Of a DNA stretch of 64,000 bases, positions 18,403-26,633 are shown one piece after another. The notes under the pieces were generated by a model that was given only the letters and a program-made list of their open reading frames with translations, ran no database searches and had not been told where the DNA came from. Source of the stretch: Roseomonas marmotae (lineage in GTDB: Bacteria > Pseudomonadota > Alphaproteobacteria > Acetobacterales > Acetobacteraceae); assembly GCF_017654485.1 (NCBI RefSeq), contig NZ_CP061094.1, positions 310,001 to 374,000 of the forward strand, written 5' to 3'. Each line of letters opens with the position of its first letter. Positions within the stretch are counted from its first letter, which is position 1. The position numbers and the translations under genes were made by a program.

Positions 18403-19152
18403 ATGCTCCTGTCAGGACAACTCGCGCTCCTCACCGGTGCAGGCCAGGGCAATGGCGCCGCCATGGCGCTAGGCCTCGCGCAGCACGGGGCGCGGGTCAT
18501 CGCCACGGACCTCGATGCCGGCCTGGCCGCCGAGACCGCCGCGCGCATCGTGGCGCAGGGTGGGGCGGGTTTCTCCTATCCGCTCGACGTCACGGATATC
18601 GAGGCCTGCCGCGCGCTGGCCGGACGCGTGACGGCCGAGCTGGGCGATCTCTCCGTCCTCGTGAACAATGCCGGCATCTGCCCGCGCCACACGGTGGATG
18701 ACGACGCGCTGGACCGTGCCTGGGACGCGGCCATGGACGTGAACCTGCGCGGCACCCTGAATGTCACCCGTGCCTTCCTGGCCGCCCTGCGCCGCAGCAA
18801 GGGGCGCGTGATCAATATCGGTTCCATTGCCTCCTTTGTCTCCACCAACACCTCCGTCAGCTATCCCGTCTCCAAGGCCGGCGTGCGCGCCCTGACCGGC
18901 GCCCTGGCGCAGGAGCTGGCGCCGGACGGCGTGCGTGTGAACGCCATCGCCCCCGGCACCTTCGCTACCCGCATGACCGAGGCGACGCGGCTGAACGCTG
19001 AGCGATCCGAGCGCTTCCTGGCCCGCATCCCCATGCGCCGCTACGGCGAGCCGGAGGAGTTGGTCGGCCCCGTCGTCTTTCTGGCATCCGACATGTCCAG
19101 CTACGTCACCGGCAGCACGCTGGTGGTCGATGGCGGCTACCTGGCGGTCTAA
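18403..19152 (+). CDS. SDR family oxidoreductase
   Basis: A 249-residue classical short-chain dehydrogenase. It has the cofactor motif TGAGQGNG (residues 12-19), NNAG, the catalytic Ser region and YPVSK (Tyr-x-x-x-Lys), and the usual C-terminal YVTGSTLVVDGGY. The ATG at 18403 begins at the conserved first strand; the frame is open further upstream but without family similarity. It is first in a plus-strand operon with a tandem EthD protein, a deleted Old Yellow Enzyme and a KstD-like FAD enzyme, and diverges from livK. A role oxidising or reducing a cyclic alcohol or ketone is plausible; the substrate is unknown. Confidence 0.92.
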   Translation: MLLSGQLALLTGAGQGNGAAMALGLAQHGARVIATDLDAGLAAETAARIVAQGGAGFSYPLDVTDIEACRALAGRVTAELGDLSVLVNNAGICPRHTVDDDALDRAWDAAMDVNLRGTLNVTRAFLAALRRSKGRVINIGSIASFVSTNTSVSYPVSKAGVRALTGALAQELAPDGVRVNAIAPGTFATRMTEATRLNAERSERFLARIPMRRYGEPEELVGPVVFLASDMSSYVTGSTLVVDGGYLAV

Positions 19153-19157
19153 GCGCC

Positions 19158-19838
19158 ATGATCATTCGCATGGGCCTGCTGAACCGCCGCCGCGACACCA
19201 CTCCGGATGAGTTCCGCCGCTACTGGCGGGAGGTGCATGGCCCCCTGGCGGCGCGGCTGCCGGGGCTGCGCGCCTACCGGCAGAACCTCGTCACCGACCG
19301 TTCCCAACTCGCCATCGACCATGCGCGCGGCGGGATGGATCTGGACGGCATCTCGCAGCTCGTCTTCGACGACCTCGCCGCCATGGAAGCCGCCGCCTCC
19401 TCCCCGGCCATGGCGCCGGTCGGCCCGGATAACGACCGCTTCGCCATCCTCCGCGGCATCCTCGTCACCCGGCCCAACCCGGTGGTGCCGGTCGCGGAGG
19501 GGCCGCTGATCAAGCGCATGTCACTGCTGCGCCGCCGCCCGGATATCGATGCCGCCCGCTTCCGCGAGGAATGGTTCGGCTTCCATGCCGAGGCCGTCAG
19601 CAAGTTTCCCACCGTCGCCGGCTATACGCAGAACCTCGTCGTCGCGCGTCAGGCGGACGGCTCAACCGAATACGACGCCCTGCCGGTGGACGGCGTGGTG
19701 GAGCTGTGGTTTCGCAATGTCGCGGACCTGCAGGCCTCCTTCTCCTCCCCCGCGGCCGAGGTATCGCAGCTGCACGCACTGGACTTCATCGCGGAAATCA
19801 CGACCTTTCTGGTCGAGGTGCACCCGGTCCTGCCATGA
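19158..19838 (+). CDS. Tandem EthD-domain protein
   Basis: A 226-residue protein made of two EthD-type dimeric alpha/beta barrel repeats. Repeat one has LLNRRRDTTPDEFRRYWREV and HGPLAARLPGLRAYRQNLV; repeat two, from about residue 118, has LLRRRPDIDAARFREEW and FPTVAGYTQNLVV. EthD domains are found in alkylether-degradation accessory proteins and in small ring-modifying enzymes. Two repeats in one chain can build a barrel without dimerising. The gene starts 5 bp after the SDR stop and overlaps the next by 4 bp, so it is translationally coupled to its neighbours. Confidence 0.85.
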   Translation: MIIRMGLLNRRRDTTPDEFRRYWREVHGPLAARLPGLRAYRQNLVTDRSQLAIDHARGGMDLDGISQLVFDDLAAMEAAASSPAMAPVGPDNDRFAILRGILVTRPNPVVPVAEGPLIKRMSLLRRRPDIDAARFREEWFGFHAEAVSKFPTVAGYTQNLVVARQADGSTEYDALPVDGVVELWFRNVADLQASFSSPAAEVSQLHALDFIAEITTFLVEVHPVLP

Positions 19839-20344
19839 CGCGGCGCCCCCTCCTCCTCTCGCCGCTCACGCTCCGTGGCCTGCGGCTGCGCAATCGCGTC
19901 GTCATCTCGCCCATGTGCCAGCACGCGGCGGAGGAGGAATGCGGCGTCGATGTGGTCGATGTCTCCTCCGGCGGGCTGACCGAGGAAACGCGGCGCATCA
20001 CTGTGCCACGCGGGCTGGGCTTTCAGGCCGGCTTCGCCGAGGCCATCCGGCGCGGCGCCGGGGCGGCGCCCCAGGCGATCGGCATGATCGTGGACGGCCC
20101 GCAGGCCGAGGCGCTGCTCCAGGCCGGGCAGGCCGACCTCATCGCCATCGCGCGGGAGGCGCTGCGAGACCCCTACTGGACGCGCCGCGCGGCAGAGCAG
20201 CTTGGCATTCCCGATGATTACGCGGACTGGCCGGAACGGCACGGCATCTGGCTGGCGAAGCGGGAACAGCAGATGGGCGACGTGCTGCGGGCACGCCGCC
20301 GCGCCGTCTCGGATGGCGCCGAACAACGAAAGGAAACGGCATGA
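19835..20344 (+). pseudogene. Old Yellow Enzyme family NADH:flavin oxidoreductase with large internal deletion
   Basis: An open 169-codon frame. The first 30 residues (LLSPLTLRGLRLRNRVVISP then MCQHAAEE) match the N-terminus of OYE/NADH:flavin oxidoreductases. They are joined directly to the C-terminal third, starting GVDVVDVSSGG and containing the phosphate-binding end QADLIAIAREALRDPYW. About 200 central residues, including the catalytic His/Asn and Tyr segments of the barrel, are missing, against a usual length near 360. The frame is kept, and it overlaps both neighbours by 4 bp (ATGA), so it may persist to preserve translational coupling. It cannot form a complete TIM barrel. The junction lies near 19935-19950. 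Confidence 0.82.
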
Positions 20345-22083
20345 CCGACACGGTGGAATGCGACGTTCTGGTGGTCGGCTCAGGCGCGGGCGGGCTTTCG
20401 GCGGCGGTGGCCGCGGCGGCCCGGGGCCTCTCGGTCATCGTGGCGGAGAAGGAGCCTTATGTCGGCGGCACCACGGCGGTCTCCGGCGGCTTCCTCTGGG
20501 TGCCGAACAACCCGGTCTCCCGCCAGGACGGCATCGAGGATACGGCCGAGGCCGCGCGAACCTACCTCCGGCACGAGGCGGGCAACCACTTCAACGCCGA
20601 AGCCGTCGATGCCTTCCTGGAAGCCGGTCCGCAGGCCGTGGAGTTCTTCCACCGGGAGACGGCGCTGCAGTTCGAGGCCGCTTCCGCCTTCTCCGACTAC
20701 CATCCCACAGCGCCGGGCGGCCGTTCCGGCGGCCGTTCCATCAAGGCGCAGGCTTATCGCGCGCAGGGGCTGGGGCGGGAGCTGGGCCGGCTGCGCCCGC
20801 CGCTGCCGGAACTGACCTTCGTCGGGCTGATGATCGGCTCGGGGCCGGAGTTGAAGCACTTCTTCAACGTCACGCGCTCGGTCGCCTCCGCCGCCTATGT
20901 CGCGGGACGGCTGGCCTCGCACATGCGGGACCTGGCCTTCAACGGGCGGGGCATGCTGCTGACCAACGGCAATGCCCTGGCCGCCCGCCTGTTCCGCAGC
21001 GCGCTGGACCGTGGCGTGCAGGTCTGGACCGAAGCGCCCGCCATCCGGCTGGAAAAGGAGGGCCGCGCGGTGCGCGGCGCCTTCGTGCGGCATGGCGGCA
21101 GGGAGGTGCGGGTCCGCACCCGCCGTGGCGTCGTGCTGGCCGCCGGCGGCTTCCCGCAGGACAAGGAGCGCCGCCGCGCGATGTTCCCGCATGACCGGGA
21201 CAATAGCGGCCACTTCTCCCCTGCCCCGGCCGGCAATACCGGCGACGGGCTGCGGCTGGGCGAGGGCGTGGGCGCGGCGGTGGAACAGGGCTACCCCAAT
21301 GCTGCCGCCTGGGTGCCGGTCTCCCGCGTGCCGCGCAAGGATGGCAGTCACGGTGTCTTCCCGCACTTCATCGACCGCGCGAAGCCCGGGCTGATCGCGG
21401 TGCGGCAGGATGGCCGGCGCTTCGTGAACGAGGCGAATTCCTACCACGACTTCATCCAGGCGCTATTCGCCGCCACCCCGGCCGGGGAGCCGGTGCGCGC
21501 CTTCCTGGTGGTGGACAAGCCCTTCCTGAGCCGCTTCGGCCTGGGCTTCGTGAAGCCCTTCCCCGTGCCGGTCGGGCCGCATATCCGCTCGGGCTATCTC
21601 AGGACGGGCCTGACGGTGGCCGAGCTGGCGCGCAACACCGGCATCGACGCCAAGGGGCTGGAGGAAACCATTGCCGGGTGGAACGCTGATGTGGCCTCCG
21701 GCGAGGACCGCGCCTTCGGCAAGGGCTCCACCGCCTATAACCGCTTCAATGGCGACCCGGAGTTCCAGCCGAACCCCTGCCTGGCGCCGATTGCCGAAGG
21801 CCCCTTCTATGCCGTGGAAGTGGTGGTGGGGGATCTCGGCACCTTCGCCGGGCTGCGCTCCAACGGCCATGCGCAGGTGCTGGACGCGGAAGGCGAGCCC
21901 GTGCCCGGCCTCTACGCGGCGGGCAACGATATGGCCAGCATCATGGGCGGCAACTACCCCGGCGGTGGCATTACCCTGGGCCCGGCGCTGACCTTCGGCT
22001 GGATCGCGGCACGCCACATGGCGGCTGCTGCGCAGCATGATACGGCGGAGAAGGCGCCGGCCTTGACGGGTTCTGGGCGTTAG
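20341..22083 (+). CDS. FAD-binding dehydrogenase, 3-oxosteroid-dehydrogenase/fumarate-reductase type
   Basis: A 580-residue FAD_binding_2 flavoprotein. The N-terminal motif DVLVVGSGAGGLSAAVAAAA is at residues 8-27, followed by KEPYVGGTTAVSGG, which marks the KstD/fumarate-reductase group. The C-terminus GLYAAGNDMASIMGGNYPGG and GITLGPALTFGWIAARHMA is the KstD FAD-binding end. AAGGAA precedes the ATG, which overlaps the OYE remnant by 4 bp. Such enzymes introduce double bonds next to carbonyl groups in steroids or other cyclic ketones. No other steroid genes are visible here, so the substrate remains open. Confidence 0.9.
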   Translation: MTDTVECDVLVVGSGAGGLSAAVAAAARGLSVIVAEKEPYVGGTTAVSGGFLWVPNNPVSRQDGIEDTAEAARTYLRHEAGNHFNAEAVDAFLEAGPQAVEFFHRETALQFEAASAFSDYHPTAPGGRSGGRSIKAQAYRAQGLGRELGRLRPPLPELTFVGLMIGSGPELKHFFNVTRSVASAAYVAGRLASHMRDLAFNGRGMLLTNGNALAARLFRSALDRGVQVWTEAPAIRLEKEGRAVRGAFVRHGGREVRVRTRRGVVLAAGGFPQDKERRRAMFPHDRDNSGHFSPAPAGNTGDGLRLGEGVGAAVEQGYPNAAAWVPVSRVPRKDGSHGVFPHFIDRAKPGLIAVRQDGRRFVNEANSYHDFIQALFAATPAGEPVRAFLVVDKPFLSRFGLGFVKPFPVPVGPHIRSGYLRTGLTVAELARNTGIDAKGLEETIAGWNADVASGEDRAFGKGSTAYNRFNGDPEFQPNPCLAPIAEGPFYAVEVVVGDLGTFAGLRSNGHAQVLDAEGEPVPGLYAAGNDMASIMGGNYPGGGITLGPALTFGWIAARHMAAAAQHDTAEKAPALTGSGR

Positions 22084-22450
22084 GCACGCTGCTCTCACGG
22101 GGCAGGACTGTGCCGGAGCCACACGTCCTACGGCGGCACGGCACAGCCTGGGCCAGGTTGCGGAGTTCATGAAGTGACCTGTGGCAGCCGGGGAGAGCGA
22201 GGCTGCCTCCTCATATGGCCGCGTCACACCCGCCGTGCGCCACTGCCGACACGCGTATTGCGCTCACGGTGAAACTGGAAGCGTCGCGGATCGGAAACAG
22301 CGCATCAGTCGTAAGAAGCCGGCCGCCTCGCCCTTCACCATGCCTGGAACATGGGACCGGTGTTCTTGCTCTGACAGAGCCTCGCCAAGCCCTCCCCCCA
22401 GGCCCTCCAAAGAACCTCTTCGCACCGGCGCCGCAATGTCATACCCGCCG
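22084..22450. other. Gene-free stretch
   Basis: This 367-bp stretch is between the FAD dehydrogenase stop and the minus-strand coiled-coil gene. I see no supported coding frame, terminator or repeat. Its base composition is more even than the flanking operon, marking the left side of a scarred accessory segment reaching to about 25,000. Confidence 0.4.
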
Positions 22451-22969
22451 TCAGCTCAACCGGAACCGGGCAGGATCCTCAATACCGAGTTCGGCGGCTT
22501 TGGTGTCAAAAGCGGTTTCGTAGATCTGCGACAAGCGGCTCTTCGGCTTCCCGCCGAGGTTCCTCTCTTCAATCAATTCCGCCAGGGCCGGCACGCCAGG
22601 TTCGATGGCGACGGCCATGAGATGGGACGCCTGCGCCTCCAGACCCGCTGAGTGCATCATCTCCACAGCCAGCTTGGCCGTGGCGACGGCGAGTTGCCGC
22701 TCCAGATCCGCAACATGCTGTTCCATGGCTTCAGCCCGCCGGGCCTGCTCCGTGACAGCAGCCTGCAATTCCTTGATCTTTGTTGTCGCCTCTAATACCG
22801 CTCGGTCCAGGCGGTCTCCAAGGGTGTCAAGAGCATCAGTCGCGGAGTAGATCGTTGCGGCTTGATGGAGAGGCATCGGAACTCGCCAGGCTAGAAAGAC
22901 GCCATCCATAGTTCGCTTTAGCCGGTCAGGGAATGCCGGACGGGTCCGCAGCAGGAGCGCTAAGCTCAT
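22451..22969 (-). CDS. Hypothetical coiled-coil protein
   Basis: I do not recognise this gene. The longest supported reading is 172 residues from ATG 22969; ATGs at 22909 and 22876 are equally possible, and none has a strong ribosome-binding site. The centre, LGDRLDRAVLEATTKIKELQ through QARRAEAMEQHVADLERQLA, has the heptad pattern of a coiled coil, and the C-terminus is basic then acidic (NLGGKPKSRLSQIYETAF). There is no signal peptide or membrane segment. It diverges from an MBL-fold gene by 60 bp and adjoins an accessory region with decayed genes. A DNA- or partition-associated role is possible but nothing in the sequence shows it. Confidence 0.5.
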   Translation of the reverse strand: MSLALLLRTRPAFPDRLKRTMDGVFLAWRVPMPLHQAATIYSATDALDTLGDRLDRAVLEATTKIKELQAAVTEQARRAEAMEQHVADLERQLAVATAKLAVEMMHSAGLEAQASHLMAVAIEPGVPALAELIEERNLGGKPKSRLSQIYETAFDTKAAELGIEDPARFRLS

Positions 22970-23029
22970 TGTGAACAGGACGTTATCGCGCCGATTGACC
23001 CTCCCGGCTTGATATGGCAGGCCGGTGCC

Positions 23030-23695
23030 ATGCCTCAGCTCCAAGCCGCCCAGATCCCGGTCACGCCCTTCCAGCAGAACTGCGCCCTGATCTGGGACAC
23101 GGAGAGCGGACGTGGCACGGTGATTGATCCAGGCGGCGACGTGCCACGCATCCTCGCCGCATTGGACAAGGCAAGGTGCAAGGTGGACCGCATCCTTCTC
23201 ACCCACGGGCACTTGGACCACGCCGGCGGTGCCGCCGCGCTGAAGCGCGAGCTGGAGGCGCGGCAGGGCGAGGCTGTGCCCGTCGAGGGGCCGGACCGCC
23301 GCGATGCCTTCCTCCTGGAAAGCCTGGCCGATCAGGGTGCGCGCTTCGACATCGAGGGGCTGGAGAACGTGACCCCCGACAGGTGGCTGGCCGAGGGCGA
23401 GACAGTCTGCATCGCCGGACAGGACTTCGCGGTACTGCACTGCCCCGGCCACACCCCTGGCCATGTGGCTTTCGTCTCCACTTCCCTGCAGGTTGCCCTG
23501 GTGGGAGACGTGATCTTCCGCGGCTCCGTCGGGCGGACCGACTTTCCCTATGGGGATCACGCGGCGCTGATCGCGGCCATCCAGGACAAGTTGCTGCCGC
23601 TCGGCGACGAGATCCGCTTCCTCTGCGGCCATGGTCCGGGCTCCACCTTCGGCGAGGAGCGCCGCTCCAATCCCTTCGTCAAGAGTCGGGGCTGA
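23030..23695 (+). CDS. MBL-fold hydrolase, glyoxalase II-like (YcbL type)
   Basis: A 221-residue metallo-beta-lactamase-fold hydrolase with intact metal motifs: THGHLDHAGG, CPGHTPGHVAF, LVGDVIFRGSVGRTDFPYGD and the final LCGHGPGSTFGEER. These match the compact glyoxalase II / YcbL group, which hydrolyse S-lactoylglutathione-type thioesters. The ATG at 23030 starts with MPQLQAAQIPVTPFQQNC, as is usual for the group, although the frame is open 7 codons further up. It is isolated between the coiled-coil gene and decayed sequence. Confidence 0.9.
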   Translation: MPQLQAAQIPVTPFQQNCALIWDTESGRGTVIDPGGDVPRILAALDKARCKVDRILLTHGHLDHAGGAAALKRELEARQGEAVPVEGPDRRDAFLLESLADQGARFDIEGLENVTPDRWLAEGETVCIAGQDFAVLHCPGHTPGHVAFVSTSLQVALVGDVIFRGSVGRTDFPYGDHAALIAAIQDKLLPLGDEIRFLCGHGPGSTFGEERRSNPFVKSRG

Positions 23696-23879
23696 GCTTC
23701 GGCCTCTCGGAAGGCATCCTCGACCGCTTCAGCGGTTCTGCGCCAAGCCGGTCGTGGCCGCATTCCCGGCCTCTGCGGTCCGGTATGGCGCCTGCTCATG
23801 CCAAGGCATGCCAGGGTTCTCTCCCCGCCTTAGTCCGTGGCTTCGCAGAGGTAGCGCCGCTGGTGGTAGCGGCTAGCGC

Positions 23880-24285
23880 GCCAGCGCGGGGCGGAAGCTG
23901 TTCACCGCCGGTTCCAGCCGCGCGAACAGCCCTTTGGCACCATCCCGGCGGCGGTGATCTGGGCCGTGAACTTCTTGTTGGTGACGGCGCGGTTGCCGCC
24001 GATTCAGGAGCCGCGGCCAGCAGCAGCCCCGGGGTCCGGCGCATGCCCGAGGTATCGACCATCTTGGCGCCCAGGGCGCCGCGGATCAGCACGGCACCGG
24101 CTCCTGTCCGGGCCATGACTTTGTCTCCCAGGAGTCGGCGAGAGCGTTGTTGCTGGTGCTGGAGCAGAGGACGAAGAGCTGCTCCAACACCGCGACGAGC
24201 TGGAAGGGCCGGATGGAGAAGCTCCGGCAGGCCGCCTCCCACAGCAGGAAGGCACCGATGAAGGCCAGGCGCAGAACCTATTAAC
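23880..24285 (-). pseudogene. Decayed gene remnants, possibly of a transporter
   Basis: Short broken frames on the minus strand. From about 24270 to 24140 one frame reads LRLAFIGAFLLWEAACRSFS and continues IRPFQLVAVLEQLF, resembling the first membrane helix of NitT/TauT-type ABC permeases. From 24116 another reads MARTGAGAVLIRGALGAKMV; near 23990 a third reads NRAVTNKKFTAQITAAGMVP and, after a one-base shift, ARLEPAVNSFRPALAR before a stop. The pieces need frameshifts to join, so no intact product is possible. The right end abuts the apparent left end of an IS5-type remnant, so insertion may have started the decay. Family assignment is weak. Confidence 0.35.
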
Positions 24286-24780
24286 GAGCCTCCTGCGCTT
24301 TGACCCTGCTGTGATTTCTGTTGGACGGGCGTGCCGCCGCGGCTGACCTGTTCTGGCTGACGAAGGCGCAGATCCAGCGGATCGCGCCCTGCTTTCCGCT
24401 CTCCTATGGCGTGCCGCGGGTCGATGAGCACCAGGTCGTCAGCGGCATCGTCCACGTCATCCGCAATAGCCTTCGCTGGCGCGATGCGCCTGCCGAACAC
24501 GGCCCGCACAGACACTCTACAATCACTTCATCCGATGAAGTTGCATGGGCGTCTTCAACCGTATCTTCGCGGGGCTGGCCGGACGCAAGGGCCAGGCAGC
24601 GCATTCCGCATGACAGGATGCTGTATCGCCAGCGAGCACCGCATCGGGAGCATATTCGGCAGGATCAAGGGCTGGTGCCGCACCGCCACGCGCCACGACC
24701 GCTGCGCCCACACCTTCATGTCCGCCATCTGCCTCGTCGCCACCATCCTCTTCTGGATCAATGAGCCTGAGCCCAGGCAG
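24286..24780 (+). mobile_element. IS5-family (IS1031-like) insertion sequence remnant
   Basis: The 5' part of an IS5-type transposase reads DLFWLTKAQIQRIAPCFPLS and then RVDEHQVVSGIVHVIRNSLR WRDAPAEHGP. It continues in a shifted frame as YNHFIRWSCMGVFNRIFAGL-like sequence. The middle, with the first catalytic Asp residues, is absent. The 3' part reads RIGSIFGRIKGWCRTATRHD and RCAHTFMSAICLVATILFWI, the usual DDE C-terminal end. A likely left terminal repeat begins GAGCCTCCTGCGCTTTGACC at 24286; no matching right end is visible. The element is dead: internally deleted, frameshifted and missing one end. Confidence 0.75.
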
Positions 24781-25044
24781 CAGCTTGAGCTAGAAAAGCC
24801 AGCGCCGCTGATCCCGTTCCAGACCAACATTTACGACAGTGCCGATGAAGCGCCGCTCGACAGAGTCCATGACCTCCGCGAGCGGTTGAACCTGCATCGG
24901 ACCATGGCTACCGAAAGTGCGCCAACGTTAGCATAAATGCGTGGACAGGACCGCCTGCCCAGCATAGCGTTCTCTCAGAAGAGGCTCACGAGAAGCCAGG
25001 GAGACGTCGTTCATGGAAGCCGCCGAGCCGAGCGTTGTACGGCC
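24781..25044. other. Gene-free stretch before the amidase operon
   Basis: The open frame from the transposase tail runs to 24936 but has no recognisable content after FWI. The remainder up to the inverted repeat at 25045 shows no supported gene. The promoter of the amidase-Dpp operon should lie here; no clear -35/-10 pair stands out. Confidence 0.35.
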
Positions 25045-25064
25045 ATGTCCAGATGACAGGACAT
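25045..25064 (+). promoter_or_regulatory. Inverted repeat covering the amidase ribosome-binding site
   Basis: ATGTCC, 8-nt spacer, GGACAT: a perfect 6-bp inverted repeat ending 4 bp before the amidase ATG at 25069. The likely Shine-Dalgarno AGGA (25058-25061) falls at the start of the right arm, so folding in RNA would partly hide it; in DNA the repeat could also bind a protein. Confidence 0.45.
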
Positions 25065-25068
25065 CGCG

Positions 25069-26412
25069 ATGAGTCAGGCACCCCCGACCATCGCAGAGCT
25101 TGGCTTTCAAATACGCTCGGGATCTGCAACATCTTTCAGCTTGGTGGAAGCCTGCCTGGAGCGGGCGCAGGCCCAGGACGGGCTAAATGCCTTCGTGCAT
25201 CTCTGCTCCGAGGATGCTCTCAACCGCGCACGAGAGGCAGACCGGGAGATCTCTGCCGGCCGGGTGATCGGGCCGCTGCACGGCATTCCCTATGCTGTTA
25301 AGGATACCTACGACGTTGCCGGCCTGCCGACCCGAGCCGGGTCGCGCCTGACGGACTCAGCGCCGGCCCGCGCGAATGCCGCCCTGGTCGAAAGGCTGGA
25401 GCGCGCCGGAGCCATCATCCTTGGCAAGCTCAATACCTGGGAGTACGGCACCGGCAACGGAGGCGAGTATTTCGACCTCCCCTTCCCGCCAGCCCGGAAT
25501 CCCTGGGACCCCGCACGCTTCACGGGTGGCTCCTCTACTGGCTGCGGAGTTGCCGTGGCCGCCGGCATGGTGCCGTTCTCGCTGGGGTCAGATACCACAG
25601 GGTCCATACGTCTCCCCGCAGCAGCGACCGGCACGGCCGGGATGATCGCGACGCCCGGGGCGCTCAGCCTGGACGGCATCCTGCCGAATTGCTGGTCGCT
25701 CGATAGCCCCGGCATTCTGGCCTGGACAGCGGAGGATGTGTCGCTCGTCCTGCAGGCTCTCACCGGCGGGATGAAGGACGACCGCAAGAAGCCTTACTCC
25801 GTCGGTGTGCTGCATGGTGGCGACAGCGGAATGCCAGCGCCCCATCCCGAGCTTCAGACGGCATTCGCCGCGGCGGTCGATCTGCTGCGCGCACAAGATG
25901 TGCAGGTTACGGATATCGAGCTTCCGTTCTCGATCGACGCCTGCTTCCAGGCGACACGGATGATCGGCCCCGCAGAAACCGGATCGCTGCACGAGAAGGA
26001 ACTGCGTGAGAGGCCCGGTGAAATGGGCCGCGCGTTGCGCGATAAGATGCTAGGCGGGCACACGATCCGGGCCGTGGATTACCTCGCCGCGCTGCGCTTC
26101 CGTACCGTCGTACAGGAGAGCATCGAAGCGCTGATCGCGCCTTTCGATGCGATCGTTACCTATGGCACGCTCGGCTTGCCTCCCGTCCTGGGACGGGAGC
26201 CGGAGATGACACGCTACACCACCGACACCTTTCTGACGCCATTCAATTTGTCCGGCCATCCGGCGATGACGCAGTGCATAGGCTTCTCGGCAGATGGCCT
26301 GCCGCTGAACTGGCAGATCGTTGGAAAACGACATGACGAGCCGAGGATGCTTGGCCTCGCCGAGCGTTATGAGCGCGCGACGCCGTGGCGTATGCGGAGG
26401 CCGGGCGCATGA
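25069..26412 (+). CDS. Amidase signature family hydrolase (first of two)
   Basis: A 447-residue amidase-signature enzyme. The catalytic Ser-cisSer-Lys triad is intact: Lys78 in IPYAVKDTYD, cis-Ser155 in FTGGSSTGCGVAVAAG, and nucleophile Ser179 in GSDTTGSIRLPAA; the spacing Lys+77 and +24 is canonical. The usual DTGGS reads DTTGS. No signal peptide, so cytoplasmic. The stop overlaps (ATGA) an AtzG-like small protein gene, and a Dpp-type transporter follows. AtzE, GatA and allophanate hydrolase belong to this family; with the AtzG-like partner the AtzE/GatA branch is most likely. The substrate is unknown, probably an imported amide or ureide. Confidence 0.9.
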   Translation: MSQAPPTIAELGFQIRSGSATSFSLVEACLERAQAQDGLNAFVHLCSEDALNRAREADREISAGRVIGPLHGIPYAVKDTYDVAGLPTRAGSRLTDSAPARANAALVERLERAGAIILGKLNTWEYGTGNGGEYFDLPFPPARNPWDPARFTGGSSTGCGVAVAAGMVPFSLGSDTTGSIRLPAAATGTAGMIATPGALSLDGILPNCWSLDSPGILAWTAEDVSLVLQALTGGMKDDRKKPYSVGVLHGGDSGMPAPHPELQTAFAAAVDLLRAQDVQVTDIELPFSIDACFQATRMIGPAETGSLHEKELRERPGEMGRALRDKMLGGHTIRAVDYLAALRFRTVVQESIEALIAPFDAIVTYGTLGLPPVLGREPEMTRYTTDTFLTPFNLSGHPAMTQCIGFSADGLPLNWQIVGKRHDEPRMLGLAERYERATPWRMRRPGA

Positions 26413-26633
26413 GCCACGAGACCCGCATGGTTCGCGACCCCGCCGAACGTTATGGCCTGCAGGCACTGACACAGGAACATCGCGCCAGACTGCTTGAGCT
26501 TGCCGTGCAGACAGCGGCGGCCGCGCTGTCCTTTCCGCGCGTTACCGACAAGCGCATCGCGCCCTGCCATCCCGCGCAGCATAGCGCCCCCCATTTCAGC
26601 ACGATCCGGAAAAGAACCGACGATGTCCAATAA
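26409..26633 (+). CDS. AtzG-like (DUF4089) small amidase partner
   Basis: A 74-residue protein starting in the amidase stop (ATGA). It shows the short helix-plus-tail plan of AtzG/GatC-like partners: a helical stretch QEHRARLLELAVQTAAAALS followed by an extended Pro-containing tail FPRVTDKRIAPCHPAQ. In AtzEG and GatCAB the small subunit wraps around the amidase and is needed for its stability or activity. Similarity to the second small protein of this island (33566-33787) lies in layout rather than sequence identity. It overlaps the next gene, the peptide-binding protein, by 11 bp. Confidence 0.65.
   Translation: MSHETRMVRDPAERYGLQALTQEHRARLLELAVQTAAAALSFPRVTDKRIAPCHPAQHSAPHFSTIRKRTDDVQ

Noticed and set aside
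22181..22651. Plus-strand frame of 156 codons
   Set aside because: Overlaps the coiled-coil gene, lacks a ribosome-binding site and has an unstructured Pro/Arg/Ser composition.
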